This document shows positions 49,819 to 59,145 of a stretch of 64,000 nt of DNA, in pieces. Source of the DNA: Butyrivibrio fibrisolvens (lineage in GTDB: Bacteria > Bacillota > Clostridia > Lachnospirales > Lachnospiraceae); the NCBI RefSeq assembly GCF_037113525.1, contig NZ_CP146964.1:1-64000 (forward strand), given 5' to 3'. The translations under genes and the position numbers were made by a program. How positions within the stretch are numbered: the first letter of the stretch is position 1; every line of letters starts with the position of its first letter. The notes under the pieces were generated by a model. It was not told the DNA's origin. It saw only the letters and a program-made list of their open reading frames with translations, and did not search any database.

Positions 49819-50463
49819 ATGCATTCAAGTATTTTGTTTTTAGATAAATTAATTGTCTACAGACAAGCAGGCGTAAAAGTCTTAAGAGGCATGTGGTATA
49901 GACTCTTTATGAAAAAGACTAAAGGTCTATTCTTGGTTGGAAGTAATGTGAGAATTACACATTGTAATCATATAAGCTGTGGCAAAAATGTTAAATTTGA
50001 AGATTTTTCTGAAATACATGGACTTTGTTCGGAAGGTTTGGTATTTGGTGATAATGTAACTATAAGCCGTGGTGTTATGATTAGACCTTCCAGCTACTAT
50101 GGAGGCGATCTTGGCGTAGGTCTTACTATGGGGAAGAATAGTTCTATTGGCCCATATGGTTATATTGGATGTTCCGGTAAAATAACTATTGGCTCAAATG
50201 TTATGTTTGGACCTAAGTGTAGTTTATTCGCAGAAAATCACATCTTTTCAGATACAGAAAAAACAATTAAAAGTCAAGGCGTTAATCAGAAGGGAATTAC
50301 AATAGAGGACGACTGCTGGATAGGTAGTAATGTTGTAATTTTAGATGGTGTTACTGTGGGTAAAGGTTCTGTGATCGGAGCTGGGACATTAGTAACAAAA
50401 GATGTCCACCCAGGTACAGTATTGATTGATCGCAGAGAAAAAGTAGCTAAACACAGAGACTGA
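49819..50463 (+). CDS. Hexapeptide-repeat O-acyltransferase
   Basis: The 214-residue protein is a left-handed beta-helix acyltransferase (CatB/NodL class). The imperfect [LIV]-G-x4 repeats run from about 45 to 195 (ITHCNHISCGKNVKFED, LVFGDNVTISRGVMI, ITIEDDCWIGSNVVILDGVTVGKGSVIGAGTLVTKDV). It probably adds acetyl groups to a sugar of the repeat unit. The catalytic histidine is likely in FAENHIFSD. AGAGG lies 7 nt before the ATG at 49819. A TTG at 49813 in the same frame overlaps the previous stop and is less likely. Confidence 0.83.
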   Translation: MHSSILFLDKLIVYRQAGVKVLRGMWYRLFMKKTKGLFLVGSNVRITHCNHISCGKNVKFEDFSEIHGLCSEGLVFGDNVTISRGVMIRPSSYYGGDLGVGLTMGKNSSIGPYGYIGCSGKITIGSNVMFGPKCSLFAENHIFSDTEKTIKSQGVNQKGITIEDDCWIGSNVVILDGVTVGKGSVIGAGTLVTKDVHPGTVLIDRREKVAKHRD

Positions 50464-50473
50464 GGAATTATTT

Positions 50474-51445
50474 ATGAAAAAAATATGCTTATATGAGCCA
50501 TCAATTGCATCTAATAATCTTGGTGACGAAGTGATTGTGCAGGGTTGCAAGAATGCCTTACATAATTTCCTTGAGGATAATTATGTAATTGAGGTCTCAA
50601 CTCATACTCCGCTGTCTAATAGATATACATTATTTTTAGGTGCTCCTGATATTAAGATTGTATGCGGAAGTAATATTTTAACGGGTGAGTTGAATCAGAT
50701 TAGACATGTAAAGCAGTGGGCTATCAATTATGCGACTGCTTGGCAAATGACGAATGCGATTTTTATAGGTGTTGGAGCTCAAAAGTATCAACGCTGTAAT
50801 ATATATACACGAAATGCTTATCGCAAGATGTTTAATCCACAATATATTCATTCCGTTAGAGATGCCTATACAGAAGAATTTTTAAAGAAAATTGGAATAA
50901 CTAATGTTGTTAATACTGGATGCCCGACAATGTGGGGGTTAACACCAGAACATTGTAAAAAGATTCCTCAAAAAAAGGCTGAGATTGCAGTTCTTACATT
51001 GACTGATTACTCCAAAAATATTCAAAGAGATGAGTTTTTAATTAGCACACTTAATGCGCATTACAAAGAAGTCTATTTCTGGGTTCAAGGCTTTAATGAT
51101 TTATCATATTTTCAATCGCTTCATGGGATAGAAAAAATAGGAATTATTCCTCCAAATTTGAAAGGATATGACAGTTTCTTAGAATCGTGCGAGTGCGACT
51201 TTGTTGGAACAAGATTACATGGGGGAATGCGCGCACTTCAAAAGAAACGTAGAGCAATTATTATAGGGATTGATAATAGGGCAATTGAATTAAATAGGGA
51301 TTTCAATATTCCTGTTTTGAATCAAGAAAAAATTGCTGGGTTACCGGAATTGATAGAGAGTGAATTTGAGACAAAAGTTCACTTAAATACGGAGAATATT
51401 AGAAAATTCCTTAGTCAGTTTGAAATATCATATCAGGGAGAATAG
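50474..51445 (+). CDS. Polysaccharide pyruvyl transferase family protein
   Basis: The 323-residue protein matches the polysaccharide pyruvyl transferase family (CsaB/WcaK type): N-terminal KICLYEPSIASNNLGDEVIVQG with the family's NxGDE motif, a middle FIGVGAQKY segment and a C-terminal FVGTRLHGGMRALQKKRRAIIIGID, where the GTRLHG block is the hallmark. Such enzymes add ketal pyruvate from phosphoenolpyruvate to a sugar, giving the polymer negative charge. In SLH-bearing bacteria they pyruvylate wall polymers, but no SLH protein was seen here. Confidence 0.83.
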   Translation: MKKICLYEPSIASNNLGDEVIVQGCKNALHNFLEDNYVIEVSTHTPLSNRYTLFLGAPDIKIVCGSNILTGELNQIRHVKQWAINYATAWQMTNAIFIGVGAQKYQRCNIYTRNAYRKMFNPQYIHSVRDAYTEEFLKKIGITNVVNTGCPTMWGLTPEHCKKIPQKKAEIAVLTLTDYSKNIQRDEFLISTLNAHYKEVYFWVQGFNDLSYFQSLHGIEKIGIIPPNLKGYDSFLESCECDFVGTRLHGGMRALQKKRRAIIIGIDNRAIELNRDFNIPVLNQEKIAGLPELIESEFETKVHLNTENIRKFLSQFEISYQGE

Positions 51446-51447
51446 AC

Positions 51448-52572
51448 ATGAAAGGAAAAGTCCTATACATTAAAAATTCATCATCTAAGGTTAATCTTAA
51501 TACGTACAATGTACAGGCAGTCGGACTTGGCCGAGCATTCTGCGAGTTAGGCTATGACTATGATTTTGTTTTCTTCTCTAACGAAGAGAAAGTTATACAA
51601 GAAACAGATATTGCTGGGTGTAAATTACGTATTATTACAAAAAAAGGAATCAGATTATTAAGGTCATATATATGTCCTTCAGTTTTAGATAAAGATTATC
51701 TTGAAGGATATGACTTAGTAATATCAACAGAATATGGACAGATAATGACTTACCTTCTTTCAAAAAAGGCATCGAATGTAGTTTTGTATTCAGGACCTTA
51801 TTATAATCTGTTTAAGATACCATTTGTTTCTCCTTTCTATGACTTGTTGTTTACGAAATCAATAAATTCAAGATGCATAAGGAAATATGTTAAATCTGAA
51901 CTTGCAAAAGAGTATTTGGAAAAAAAAGGCTATACAGAATTAAAAAAATTGGGAGTTGGGTTAGATATAACTCGTTTTGATACTCCGATTGAAATGCAAC
52001 CATCTACAAAAGAATTGGTAGATGTTATGTCAAAAAGCAGATGCCTTTTGTATGTTGGATCCCTAAGTAAACGAAAGAACTTTCCATTTTTATTACAGGT
52101 TTATGAAAGAGTTGTAGAAAAAAATTCTGATGTAAAATTTGTAATTATAGGTAAAGGGGACGAGAAATATGTGCAAAGACATCTAAAAAAGGTTTCTAAG
52201 CAGGCGCAGTCTGGGATTATTAGAATGGAAAGTATTGATAATGTACAATTGCAATTTATTTATCCGTTGGCGAAAGCGTTTTTACTTCCTTCGAAGTTGG
52301 AAATATTCGGAATGGTCTTGCTTGAAGCTATGTATTTAGGTGCTCCAGTTATTACAAGTTGGAATGGAGGATCTTCAGTTTTAATTAACGAGAAAAATAC
52401 CGGGAAGATTGTTAATAAATTCGATGTTGATCAATGGGCTATAACTGTTCAAAAGTACTTAGATGACGAAGGTTATGTTAAAGAAGTTACAGATAATGCT
52501 AGAACTTTAATTAAGAAAGAATATTTATGGAATGTTTTAGCAAAGAAAATATTAGCAGAGATGAATGACTAA
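51448..52572 (+). CDS. Glycosyltransferase family 4 protein
   Basis: The 374-residue GT-B enzyme has a C-domain with CLLYVGSLSKRKNFPFLLQVYERV and the donor-binding LLPSKLEIFGMVLLEAMYLGAPVITSWNGGSS, the EX7E-type motif typical of GT4. The N-domain is divergent. GGGAG precedes the ATG. It follows the pyruvyl transferase gene after 2 bp, so the two are likely coupled. The linkage formed is unknown. Confidence 0.83.
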   Translation: MKGKVLYIKNSSSKVNLNTYNVQAVGLGRAFCELGYDYDFVFFSNEEKVIQETDIAGCKLRIITKKGIRLLRSYICPSVLDKDYLEGYDLVISTEYGQIMTYLLSKKASNVVLYSGPYYNLFKIPFVSPFYDLLFTKSINSRCIRKYVKSELAKEYLEKKGYTELKKLGVGLDITRFDTPIEMQPSTKELVDVMSKSRCLLYVGSLSKRKNFPFLLQVYERVVEKNSDVKFVIIGKGDEKYVQRHLKKVSKQAQSGIIRMESIDNVQLQFIYPLAKAFLLPSKLEIFGMVLLEAMYLGAPVITSWNGGSSVLINEKNTGKIVNKFDVDQWAITVQKYLDDEGYVKEVTDNARTLIKKEYLWNVLAKKILAEMND

Positions 52573-52645
52573 TATTGGGTCAAGATAGATGATGAGACAT
52601 TTTGCATTCATTGTAAGGCAGTAATGTTTTGGAGTGTTGTTGGTT

Positions 52646-53806
52646 ATGCTGAAAAATACTAATTCAAATAATGGTAGTATATTTTTTATAATTGGTTATA
52701 GTATATGGGTCATGGTGAATTCATTTCTTATAACTGTTGATGGCCTAAAAAATCTCTCATCATTACTTAAAATTGTTGCAATCTTATTTTGGGGCTTGGC
52801 TGTTCTATTTGAAAAATGGAAAAAACGAGAATTTTATAGGTTATTGATATTTCTCGCGCTTTGTTCGTTGATATCATATAAAACTCATGAAATTAATCCT
52901 ATGGTCTTAGGAATTGCAATATTTTCTTCATATAAGACGAGCATATATAAAATAGCTATTTGTGATTTCTGTGTTAGGTTTGTTGGCGTTGTTTCAACTA
53001 TTATTTCTTATCTTCTAGGATTTTCTTCTGGAAATGATTTTAGTAGTACATGGAATATTTTACCGATTAGATATTCGTTAGGCTATTACCATCCAAATAA
53101 TTTATTTGCGCAGTTTTTTGCCTTATGTGTTGGCTTATTTGTTATTAAACGAGCACATTTAAATATTAAAACATACATATTTCTGTTGGTAATAGATGTA
53201 ATTCTCGGTGTTTTAACGCAGTCTAGAACAGGAATGGTTATTTTAAGTTTAAATATTATTCTATTTGCTTTTATAAATAATAAACGCCTAAAGAGAAAAA
53301 TTTTTGCTTTCATTTTTTCATATATTTATTTGATTTGTTTCTTTATAAGTGTGTTGGGTATAATTATGTTTTCTTTGTCTAATAATGCATTTGTTCAGCT
53401 TAATGTTTTGTTAAGCGGAAGGCTTGATTTCTCTAATAGGGTTTTTTCAACATATGGAGTAAAACTATTTGGACAAGTAATAGAATACTCAAGTACGCTT
53501 AATGCAAGACAAAATAATAGTTTGGCAGTAGTTGTTGATAACTGCTATATTTATTTTTTAGTTTCATATGGCTTGATTTTTACGATAGCTTTTTTGGTTT
53601 TGATTACATATGAAGAAAAAAGGCTTTTAAAACTAAGAAAAATGGAAATCATTATTCCTATGGTTGGATATGCACTTTATTCAATTACAGAAAAACCATT
53701 TGCATCTATTAATAATCATTTTCTAATCTTAATTTTAGCTGATGCAATAGTGTCGATACATATAAATAAATTTAAAAAATTGCATAAAAAAGTTGATAAT
53801 AATTGA
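52646..53806 (+). CDS. Polysaccharide polymerase (Wzy/O-antigen ligase-like)
   Basis: The roughly 386-residue protein has 9-11 membrane helices and a large extracytoplasmic loop. The segment VIDVILGVLTQSRTGMVILSLNIILF carries the SRTG motif common in the Wzy_C/O-antigen ligase group, which joins lipid-linked repeat units into polymer. Position just before the flippase supports this role. The start is uncertain: GGAG at 52631-52634 sits 11 nt before the ATG at 52646, while GTG/TTG codons at 52634-52642 are in frame. Very AT-rich. Confidence 0.75.
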   Translation: MLKNTNSNNGSIFFIIGYSIWVMVNSFLITVDGLKNLSSLLKIVAILFWGLAVLFEKWKKREFYRLLIFLALCSLISYKTHEINPMVLGIAIFSSYKTSIYKIAICDFCVRFVGVVSTIISYLLGFSSGNDFSSTWNILPIRYSLGYYHPNNLFAQFFALCVGLFVIKRAHLNIKTYIFLLVIDVILGVLTQSRTGMVILSLNIILFAFINNKRLKRKIFAFIFSYIYLICFFISVLGIIMFSLSNNAFVQLNVLLSGRLDFSNRVFSTYGVKLFGQVIEYSSTLNARQNNSLAVVVDNCYIYFLVSYGLIFTIAFLVLITYEEKRLLKLRKMEIIIPMVGYALYSITEKPFASINNHFLILILADAIVSIHINKFKKLHKKVDNN

Positions 53807-53818
53807 GGTCATTAATAA

Positions 53819-55258
53819 ATGAGCAGTTTAAAGAAAAACTTAAGTTACAATATAATCTATCAAATATTTACAATTATGATGCCACTTATAACGGCGCCAT
53901 ATCTTTCTAGAATCATAGGTGTAAGTGGAATTGGAATGTATTCATATACGTTTACCGTTGCAGAATACTTTGTCTTTTTTGCATTACTTGGGGTTTCAAA
54001 TTATGGAAATAGAACTATTGCAGGATGCATTAAGGATAATAGAAATAGAACTTTTATAAATATTTATGCTACTCAGTTATCTGTTTCACTCATTGTTATT
54101 CTTGCTTATATAATATACATTTTTTTTATTGTAAAAAATTATAAAGCATTAGCAGCTATTCAGTTACTATATGTTTTATCTGCAGGTGCTGATGTTACGT
54201 GGTATTTTTTTGGAACTGAAAAATTTAAACTGACAACTATAAGAACTGTAATAATCAAATTGATTAGTTTAATACTGATTTTTGCTTTTGTTAGAGATTA
54301 TAATGACATTTGGAAATATACATTGATCATGGCTGGCGGTTATTTGGTTAGTCAATTAATTATGTGGCCTTATGTCATAGCCGAAATAAAATATCAAAAA
54401 CCTGTGATTAGTGAGATGAAGATACATCTTAAAAATATGATTATCCTGTTTATTCCTGTGATTGCGATTACTGTTTACAAGATGATGGATAAAATCATGT
54501 TAGAAGCAATATGTGATGTGAATTCAGTAGGATTTTATGAAAGTGCAGAGAAAATAGTAAAGGTTCCAGCATATGCTATAGTAGCAATTGGAACAGCAAT
54601 GTTGCCAAGGATGTCAAAGCTTGGCCATGAGAATAACAAAACAAAAATGTTAGAATATTTCGGATTATCTGTTGAATTATCTGGCTTTTTAATATTTGGA
54701 ATGGCTTTTGGCTTGATGGCTATTGCAAAGTTTTTGGTTCCTATTTATTACGGGAAAGATTTTGAATATAGTATTATCTTGCTTGAAACATTATCATTTA
54801 GTTTGTTATTTACAACATGGGCAAGTGCTATAAGAACTCAGTATTTGATACCGTTGAAACATGATAAAGAATATATTGTTTCAGTTTGTAGTGGAGCAAT
54901 TGTGAATTTGATACTTAATAGTGTACTAATACCTTTATATGGAGCTTATGGAGCTGTAATCGCTACGATTAGTGCAGAGGGTGCTGTTGCATTTATTCAA
55001 ACTATTGCTGTACGAAATGAATTGCCTATTTTTAAACCTTTTGTAAAGTATATAAGATTTATTATTCCTGCATTTAGCATGTATCTAATAGTATGTTTTT
55101 GTAGACCATACCTAACAATGTCTATTTTTTCTATAATAATACTTGTATGTATAGGTGGTACAGTTTATTGTCTCTTTGCTGTGATGATGATGTATATATG
55201 CAATAGTGAATTGCTTTCTTCAGTATATAATCATCAAAAAAAACACTCTTTACTGTAG
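53819..55258 (+). CDS. Polysaccharide flippase (Wzx, MOP superfamily)
   Basis: The 479-residue membrane protein with about 12-14 helices belongs to the oligosaccharide flippase family, which moves lipid-linked repeat units across the membrane for Wzy-type polymerisation. The N-terminus (KKNLSYNIIYQIFTIMMPLITAPYLSRIIGVSGIGMYSYT) is the classic Wzx signature. GAGG lies upstream of the ATG. It is the last gene of the operon begun at wzz, with 12 bp between it and the polymerase gene. High AT content matches the adjacent transferase cassette. Confidence 0.9.
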   Translation: MSSLKKNLSYNIIYQIFTIMMPLITAPYLSRIIGVSGIGMYSYTFTVAEYFVFFALLGVSNYGNRTIAGCIKDNRNRTFINIYATQLSVSLIVILAYIIYIFFIVKNYKALAAIQLLYVLSAGADVTWYFFGTEKFKLTTIRTVIIKLISLILIFAFVRDYNDIWKYTLIMAGGYLVSQLIMWPYVIAEIKYQKPVISEMKIHLKNMIILFIPVIAITVYKMMDKIMLEAICDVNSVGFYESAEKIVKVPAYAIVAIGTAMLPRMSKLGHENNKTKMLEYFGLSVELSGFLIFGMAFGLMAIAKFLVPIYYGKDFEYSIILLETLSFSLLFTTWASAIRTQYLIPLKHDKEYIVSVCSGAIVNLILNSVLIPLYGAYGAVIATISAEGAVAFIQTIAVRNELPIFKPFVKYIRFIIPAFSMYLIVCFCRPYLTMSIFSIIILVCIGGTVYCLFAVMMMYICNSELLSSVYNHQKKHSLL

Positions 55259-55591
55259 GCTGGATTAACATAATTTTTGATAGAGTATAATTAAGAAAAA
55301 GAATAGTCTCGGAAGGGAATTCGATTCCTAAATATTTGTCAGTATATATAATAATATCTGCTCTGTTGCGTCTAATAATGAACAGAGCCGGTTTATTATG
55401 AATAAATAGATAGTTTACAACGACTAATAGTCAACAGTTCTTGGAATTTACGAACTTGTTTATTGAATATGAGCGAAGAAGGGAACCTGTCTGAATCTCT
55501 CTGACAAGAATCAGAAGTGGCTTGGTCTTCAAGATACATTTAAATTCTGATAATAATCAGTTTCATAACTTACAACACGGTATAAAATTGC
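55259..55591. other. Gap after the polysaccharide operon with a weak terminator
   Basis: A hairpin GCTCTGTT/AACAGAGC (55360-55388) followed by CGGTTTATT could end the operon inefficiently. The remaining sequence has short coding-like stretches (for example ATGAGCGAAGAAGGGAACCTG near 55470) broken by stops, perhaps the remnant of a lost gene. I see no intact gene. Confidence 0.35.
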
Positions 55592-56167
55592 ATGAACTAT
55601 AACTTTTGGCAATCTATCATATATGACTTAGAAAATCACTTTGAAATAGGTATTTTCACAGGGGATACTTATATAATATTCAGTATATTTATCCTCCTTA
55701 TGTTGCTGATGTTTGTTTTTATAAGATCAGACAATACCAAAGAACGAATATTGCAGGCTGCCTTGCAGGGATATATGTTCATAGTTTATTCTATGGCAGT
55801 TATCCTCCATTACAAAAGATTTGAGCGAAAGGTTAACTTTCAGCTGTTTATATCCTACAAAAGGGCAATTGAGTACGGAAACAAATACCTGTTTTATCTC
55901 GGCATAGAGAACGCGCTGGCATTTGTGCCGATCGGAATATTGATTCTAATACTTCTTAAGAGGGAAAAGAAATTTAGTTCGGTTTTACTGACCACGGTGC
56001 TTAGCGGTGCCTTTTCGCTTTTGATAGAAGTAGTTCAGTATATTTTTGTTGTAGGTGTCTTTGATGTTGATGACCTGTTCCATAATACTTTGGGTGGTTT
56101 TCTTGGAGCATTGCTTGCATTTGTGGTTTTCAGGATCAGAAACAAAACTAAAGCAGAATCATCGTAA
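55592..56167 (+). CDS. VanZ family membrane protein
   Basis: The 191-residue protein has four to five membrane helices and the VanZ signature in its C-terminal half: AFVPIGILILI, then SLLIEVVQYIFVVGVFDVDDLFHNTLGGFLGALLA, with the conserved E...Q...R/D...D...N..G pattern. VanZ relatives are linked to teicoplanin resistance in enterococci and more often have unknown envelope roles. No clear ribosome site precedes the ATG. It sits just left of the IS1634-type element and was not disrupted by it. Confidence 0.8.
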   Translation: MNYNFWQSIIYDLENHFEIGIFTGDTYIIFSIFILLMLLMFVFIRSDNTKERILQAALQGYMFIVYSMAVILHYKRFERKVNFQLFISYKRAIEYGNKYLFYLGIENALAFVPIGILILILLKREKKFSSVLLTTVLSGAFSLLIEVVQYIFVVGVFDVDDLFHNTLGGFLGALLAFVVFRIRNKTKAESS

Positions 56168-56354
56168 TTCTGCTTCAATGATATCAAAGGCGTTATTAGA
56201 GACTTTATAGGCGCTCATGGCAGTCTGCCTAAGAAGATGTTTGCATTACCCTGAATTTCCATAGGATTTCCGACTAAAAGGGATTCCGCCTCAAAAAAGG
56301 CACTTTGAAAATCGAAAAAACTCAGTAAAAATGCGCGTTTGAGCCTGACTTTTG

Positions 56355-56383
56355 TTGCCGAAAATAGCTTCCTGTGGTAGAAT
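56355..56383 (+). promoter_or_regulatory. Transposase promoter inside the IS
   Basis: TTGCCG (56355-56360), a 17-nt spacer and TAGAAT (56378-56383) form a good sigma-A promoter. The short leader contains TTCCGACTAAAA at 56398-56409, a third copy of the inverted-repeat core, directly before AGGAGGA. Transposase binding there could repress its own expression. Confidence 0.65.
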
Positions 56384-56426
56384 ATATTTAGTAGGAATTC
56401 CGACTAAAACTACAGGAGGAAAACAC

Positions 56427-58166
56427 ATGTATCTGGATGCTTATGTGAAGGTGCCTGAGGTAAAGGGAAAGATAACTTTCAGGACGAAAGGCAACACAAC
56501 ATATGTCGAGTTTGAGTATGACAGAGTCTATAGCACTGAGAAGCAGTATACAGATGTAAAGCGAAAAACGATAGGAAAGCTTGCTGATGAAGATAAGCGT
56601 ATAATGCAGCCAAATGAAAACTTCATCAAGTTTTTCCCTGACATTGAGCTCCCAGAAGAAAGGGACAGATCATCAAGGAGTTGTGGGCTACGGATCGGTA
56701 CATGGGTTGTTATCAGGAAGATAGTTAATGAATATAAGCTCGCTGAGATCCTAGGGAGATATCTTCCGTGGAAGGATGTGGGGCTGTTTCTTGATCTTGT
56801 GGCATACTCAATTATTGAGGAAGATAACCGTGCCCAGCATTATCCTGCGTATGCCTATAGTCATCCTCTCTTTTCTGAAGGTATGAGGATATATAGTGAT
56901 TCAAAAGTCAGCGAGTTCCTCAATACTATGGATGCAGATACCAGTGTCATGTTCCAGAACGACTGGAATGCGGAAAGGAATCACCGGGAGAGGATATATT
57001 TTTCATACGATTCAACATCTAAGATATGTGAAGCTGGAGACCTCAGGATAGTAGAAGTCGGTCATTCAAAGGAAAATGTAGAGACGGATATTTTTAACTA
57101 CGCAATTGCCTATGATACAAAGAACCGGGAGCCACTTTTTTACGAAATATACCCCGGCAGTATCAATGATATGTCACAGTTCCAGTGCACTGTGGAAAAG
57201 GCTAAGGGCTATGGATATAAGAAGATAGGATTTGTTCTAGACAGAGGATATTTTAGTAAGGATAACATCTATCAGCTTGAAGATAGCGGATACAGTTTTG
57301 TCATGATGCTTAAAGGCAAGGCTGATCTTGTACAGAAATGGGTGCTAGAGAATAAGGGATCATTTGAAACGAGCAGATCGTGTAATATACCTGCTTATCA
57401 GGTCTATGGGAAGACCATTGAGAAGAAACTATTTGGGACAGATAAAAAGCCAAGATACATACATCTGTATCACAGTTCATCGTTGGAAGCAGATGAACGT
57501 ACCGGCGTAGAGAAGAAGATAAATCAGCTTACGGCTTTTCTTAACAGTCATATAAATCAGTTCAGGGATTTTGGACCTGGAATGGAAACATACTTTGAAC
57601 TGCACTATGACGAGAATGCAAAGAAGACTGGAAAGAAAGATAAGGACACAGCAGATAGTTCAGCAAGGAAGTTTGTGTTTTTTGAAGAAAAGATGCCTGT
57701 TATAGAGCTGGAACTTAAGCTTTGCGGATATTTTGTTATTGTCACATCAGAAAAGATGACAGCAAAGGAAGCGCTGGAAATCTATAAAGGGAGGGATGCA
57801 TCCGAGAAACTGTTTTTATCAGACAAGACTTTCCTTGGCAATCACTGCTTAAGGATTGGTTCTGATGAATCAGCCACATCTAAGATCTTCATCGAGTTTG
57901 TTGCGCTGATAATAAGAAACCGTATGTACAACTATCTCAAGGATGAGATGAAGGAAATGGCTACCAAGCCTAATTACATGACAGTTCCTGCTGCAATAAG
58001 AGAGCTGGATAAAATCGAAATGTCCCGTCAGCTTGATGGGGTATACAGATTTGACCATGCAATAACAGCGAAGCAAAAGACAATACTCAAGGCATTTGGA
58101 CTTACTGATGCAAATGTAAAATACAGGGCGCAGGAAATAAGCAAGATGCTTGAGATGGCAGATTGA
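56427..58166 (+). CDS. IS1634-type (IS4 superfamily) DDE transposase
   Basis: This 579-residue transposase has the DDE_Tnp_1 core. The first Asp lies in FSYDSTSK, the second in GFVLDRGYFSKDN, and the IS4-type YREK signature is exact: Y-x2-R-x3-E-x6-K in YKGRDASEKLFLSDK. The N-terminal region (MYLDAYVKVPEVKGKITFRTKG) is the usual IS1634 start. A longer frame begins at 56352, but AGGAGGA at 56414-56420 places the start at the ATG 56427. The element promoter is at 56355. The gene is intact, and the perfect target duplication indicates a fairly recent insertion. Confidence 0.9.
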   Translation: MYLDAYVKVPEVKGKITFRTKGNTTYVEFEYDRVYSTEKQYTDVKRKTIGKLADEDKRIMQPNENFIKFFPDIELPEERDRSSRSCGLRIGTWVVIRKIVNEYKLAEILGRYLPWKDVGLFLDLVAYSIIEEDNRAQHYPAYAYSHPLFSEGMRIYSDSKVSEFLNTMDADTSVMFQNDWNAERNHRERIYFSYDSTSKICEAGDLRIVEVGHSKENVETDIFNYAIAYDTKNREPLFYEIYPGSINDMSQFQCTVEKAKGYGYKKIGFVLDRGYFSKDNIYQLEDSGYSFVMMLKGKADLVQKWVLENKGSFETSRSCNIPAYQVYGKTIEKKLFGTDKKPRYIHLYHSSSLEADERTGVEKKINQLTAFLNSHINQFRDFGPGMETYFELHYDENAKKTGKKDKDTADSSARKFVFFEEKMPVIELELKLCGYFVIVTSEKMTAKEALEIYKGRDASEKLFLSDKTFLGNHCLRIGSDESATSKIFIEFVALIIRNRMYNYLKDEMKEMATKPNYMTVPAAIRELDKIEMSRQLDGVYRFDHAITAKQKTILKAFGLTDANVKYRAQEISKMLEMAD

Positions 58167-58180
58167 TGGAGGGTGATGAT

Positions 58181-58411
58181 ATGGCTAGAATGACATCGAT
58201 GGATGCACTTGAAACTAAGATAGAGAAGGCACAGGAACAGGTGAGCAGAACGAAGAAACAGTATGATGCTGCTCTTGCAAGACTTAGTGATCTGTTGGAC
58301 AAACGGGATGCGCTCAGAAGGGATGAACTTGTAAAGGCAATCCTAAAGAGCGATAAGACATATGAGGAAGTACTGGAGTTTCTTGGCTCCGGCCAGGAAG
58401 AGGCAGAATGA
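58181..58411 (+). CDS. Small coiled-coil passenger protein of the IS (DUF4315-like)
   Basis: A 76-residue, almost wholly helical protein. Residues 8-55 (ALETKIEKAQEQVSRTKKQYDAALARLSDLLDKRDALR) form a clear coiled coil, followed by a short helical tail (TYEEVLEFLGSG). The pattern resembles DUF4315-type proteins found on Clostridial mobile elements. GGAGGG lies 7 nt before the ATG at 58181. Alternative starts at 58163/58166 overlap the transposase stop. The end overlaps the next gene by 4 bp (ATGA). It may assist the transposase or mediate protein contacts. Confidence 0.7.
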   Translation: MARMTSMDALETKIEKAQEQVSRTKKQYDAALARLSDLLDKRDALRRDELVKAILKSDKTYEEVLEFLGSGQEEAE

Positions 58412-59145
58412 TGACTGATCAGACAGAGATAATTGTCATGCTTTTGAAGAAACTTATAGATAAAAACGGACCCGAGTATCTTTTGGAGAAACCTTATGAT
58501 GCTTATAAAGAACTGAACAGATATATGGAAGCAGACAACGCGGTTACTGCTGCGATGCTTTGTTTTCTGGTGAGCGGGCTTGTGAGCGATGCAGAGAAAG
58601 GCTGTGAGCCTGAGGAACTGTCAAAGGCTATACAGAAGAAATGCTGTTTCAACAAGAAGATGTCGGATCTGCTGTCAAAGATCTTCTGTGTACTTTATTC
58701 GGAAGAAAACAAGACAGAGTGGAAAGCAAAAGACAGTGAAGGGCTATCGGAGTTCCTGAAACAGGAGCATACTTTCAGATGGGAAGGATGCTCTGTCTGG
58801 GATGCAGGGAATGGTACAGTGGACTGCTACTATGATGCGGACATGGTATTGAAGCCGACTAAGGAAGCCGGGAAAACAGATGGTCTGAAGAGTATGCTAA
58901 AAAAGAATCCATTTGTTACGACAGATGCGATTTATAAGTTTTATGAAAAGGAACTATGTAAGTACCTCGACCATGAATTTGAAGAGTATTGCACCTGCGA
59001 TGATTATTACCAACCGGTGGTTGAAGATTTTGAACTGGAATATGATGTGAAAGCCTGGGCAAAGAAAAATGGATTCAATGTCATCTCATGCAATGGAGAT
59101 GGTAGAGATGACGGATATGAACCCAAGTTCAGAAGAGGTTGGTGA
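58408..59145 (+). CDS. Unknown passenger protein of the IS
   Basis: A 245-residue acidic soluble protein inside the IS boundaries and coupled by ATGA overlap to the preceding coiled-coil gene. Residues 1-100 look helical (MLLKKLIDKNGPEYLLEKPYDAYKELNRYM). The C-terminal half has several aromatic and acidic stretches (YCTCDDYYQPVVEDFELEYDVKAWAKKNG) and a few cysteines without a clear metal motif. I do not recognise a family. Being carried by the element, it could modulate transposition or give the host an advantage. Its end lies 16 bp from the right inverted repeat. Confidence 0.65.
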   Translation: MMTDQTEIIVMLLKKLIDKNGPEYLLEKPYDAYKELNRYMEADNAVTAAMLCFLVSGLVSDAEKGCEPEELSKAIQKKCCFNKKMSDLLSKIFCVLYSEENKTEWKAKDSEGLSEFLKQEHTFRWEGCSVWDAGNGTVDCYYDADMVLKPTKEAGKTDGLKSMLKKNPFVTTDAIYKFYEKELCKYLDHEFEEYCTCDDYYQPVVEDFELEYDVKAWAKKNGFNVISCNGDGRDDGYEPKFRRGW

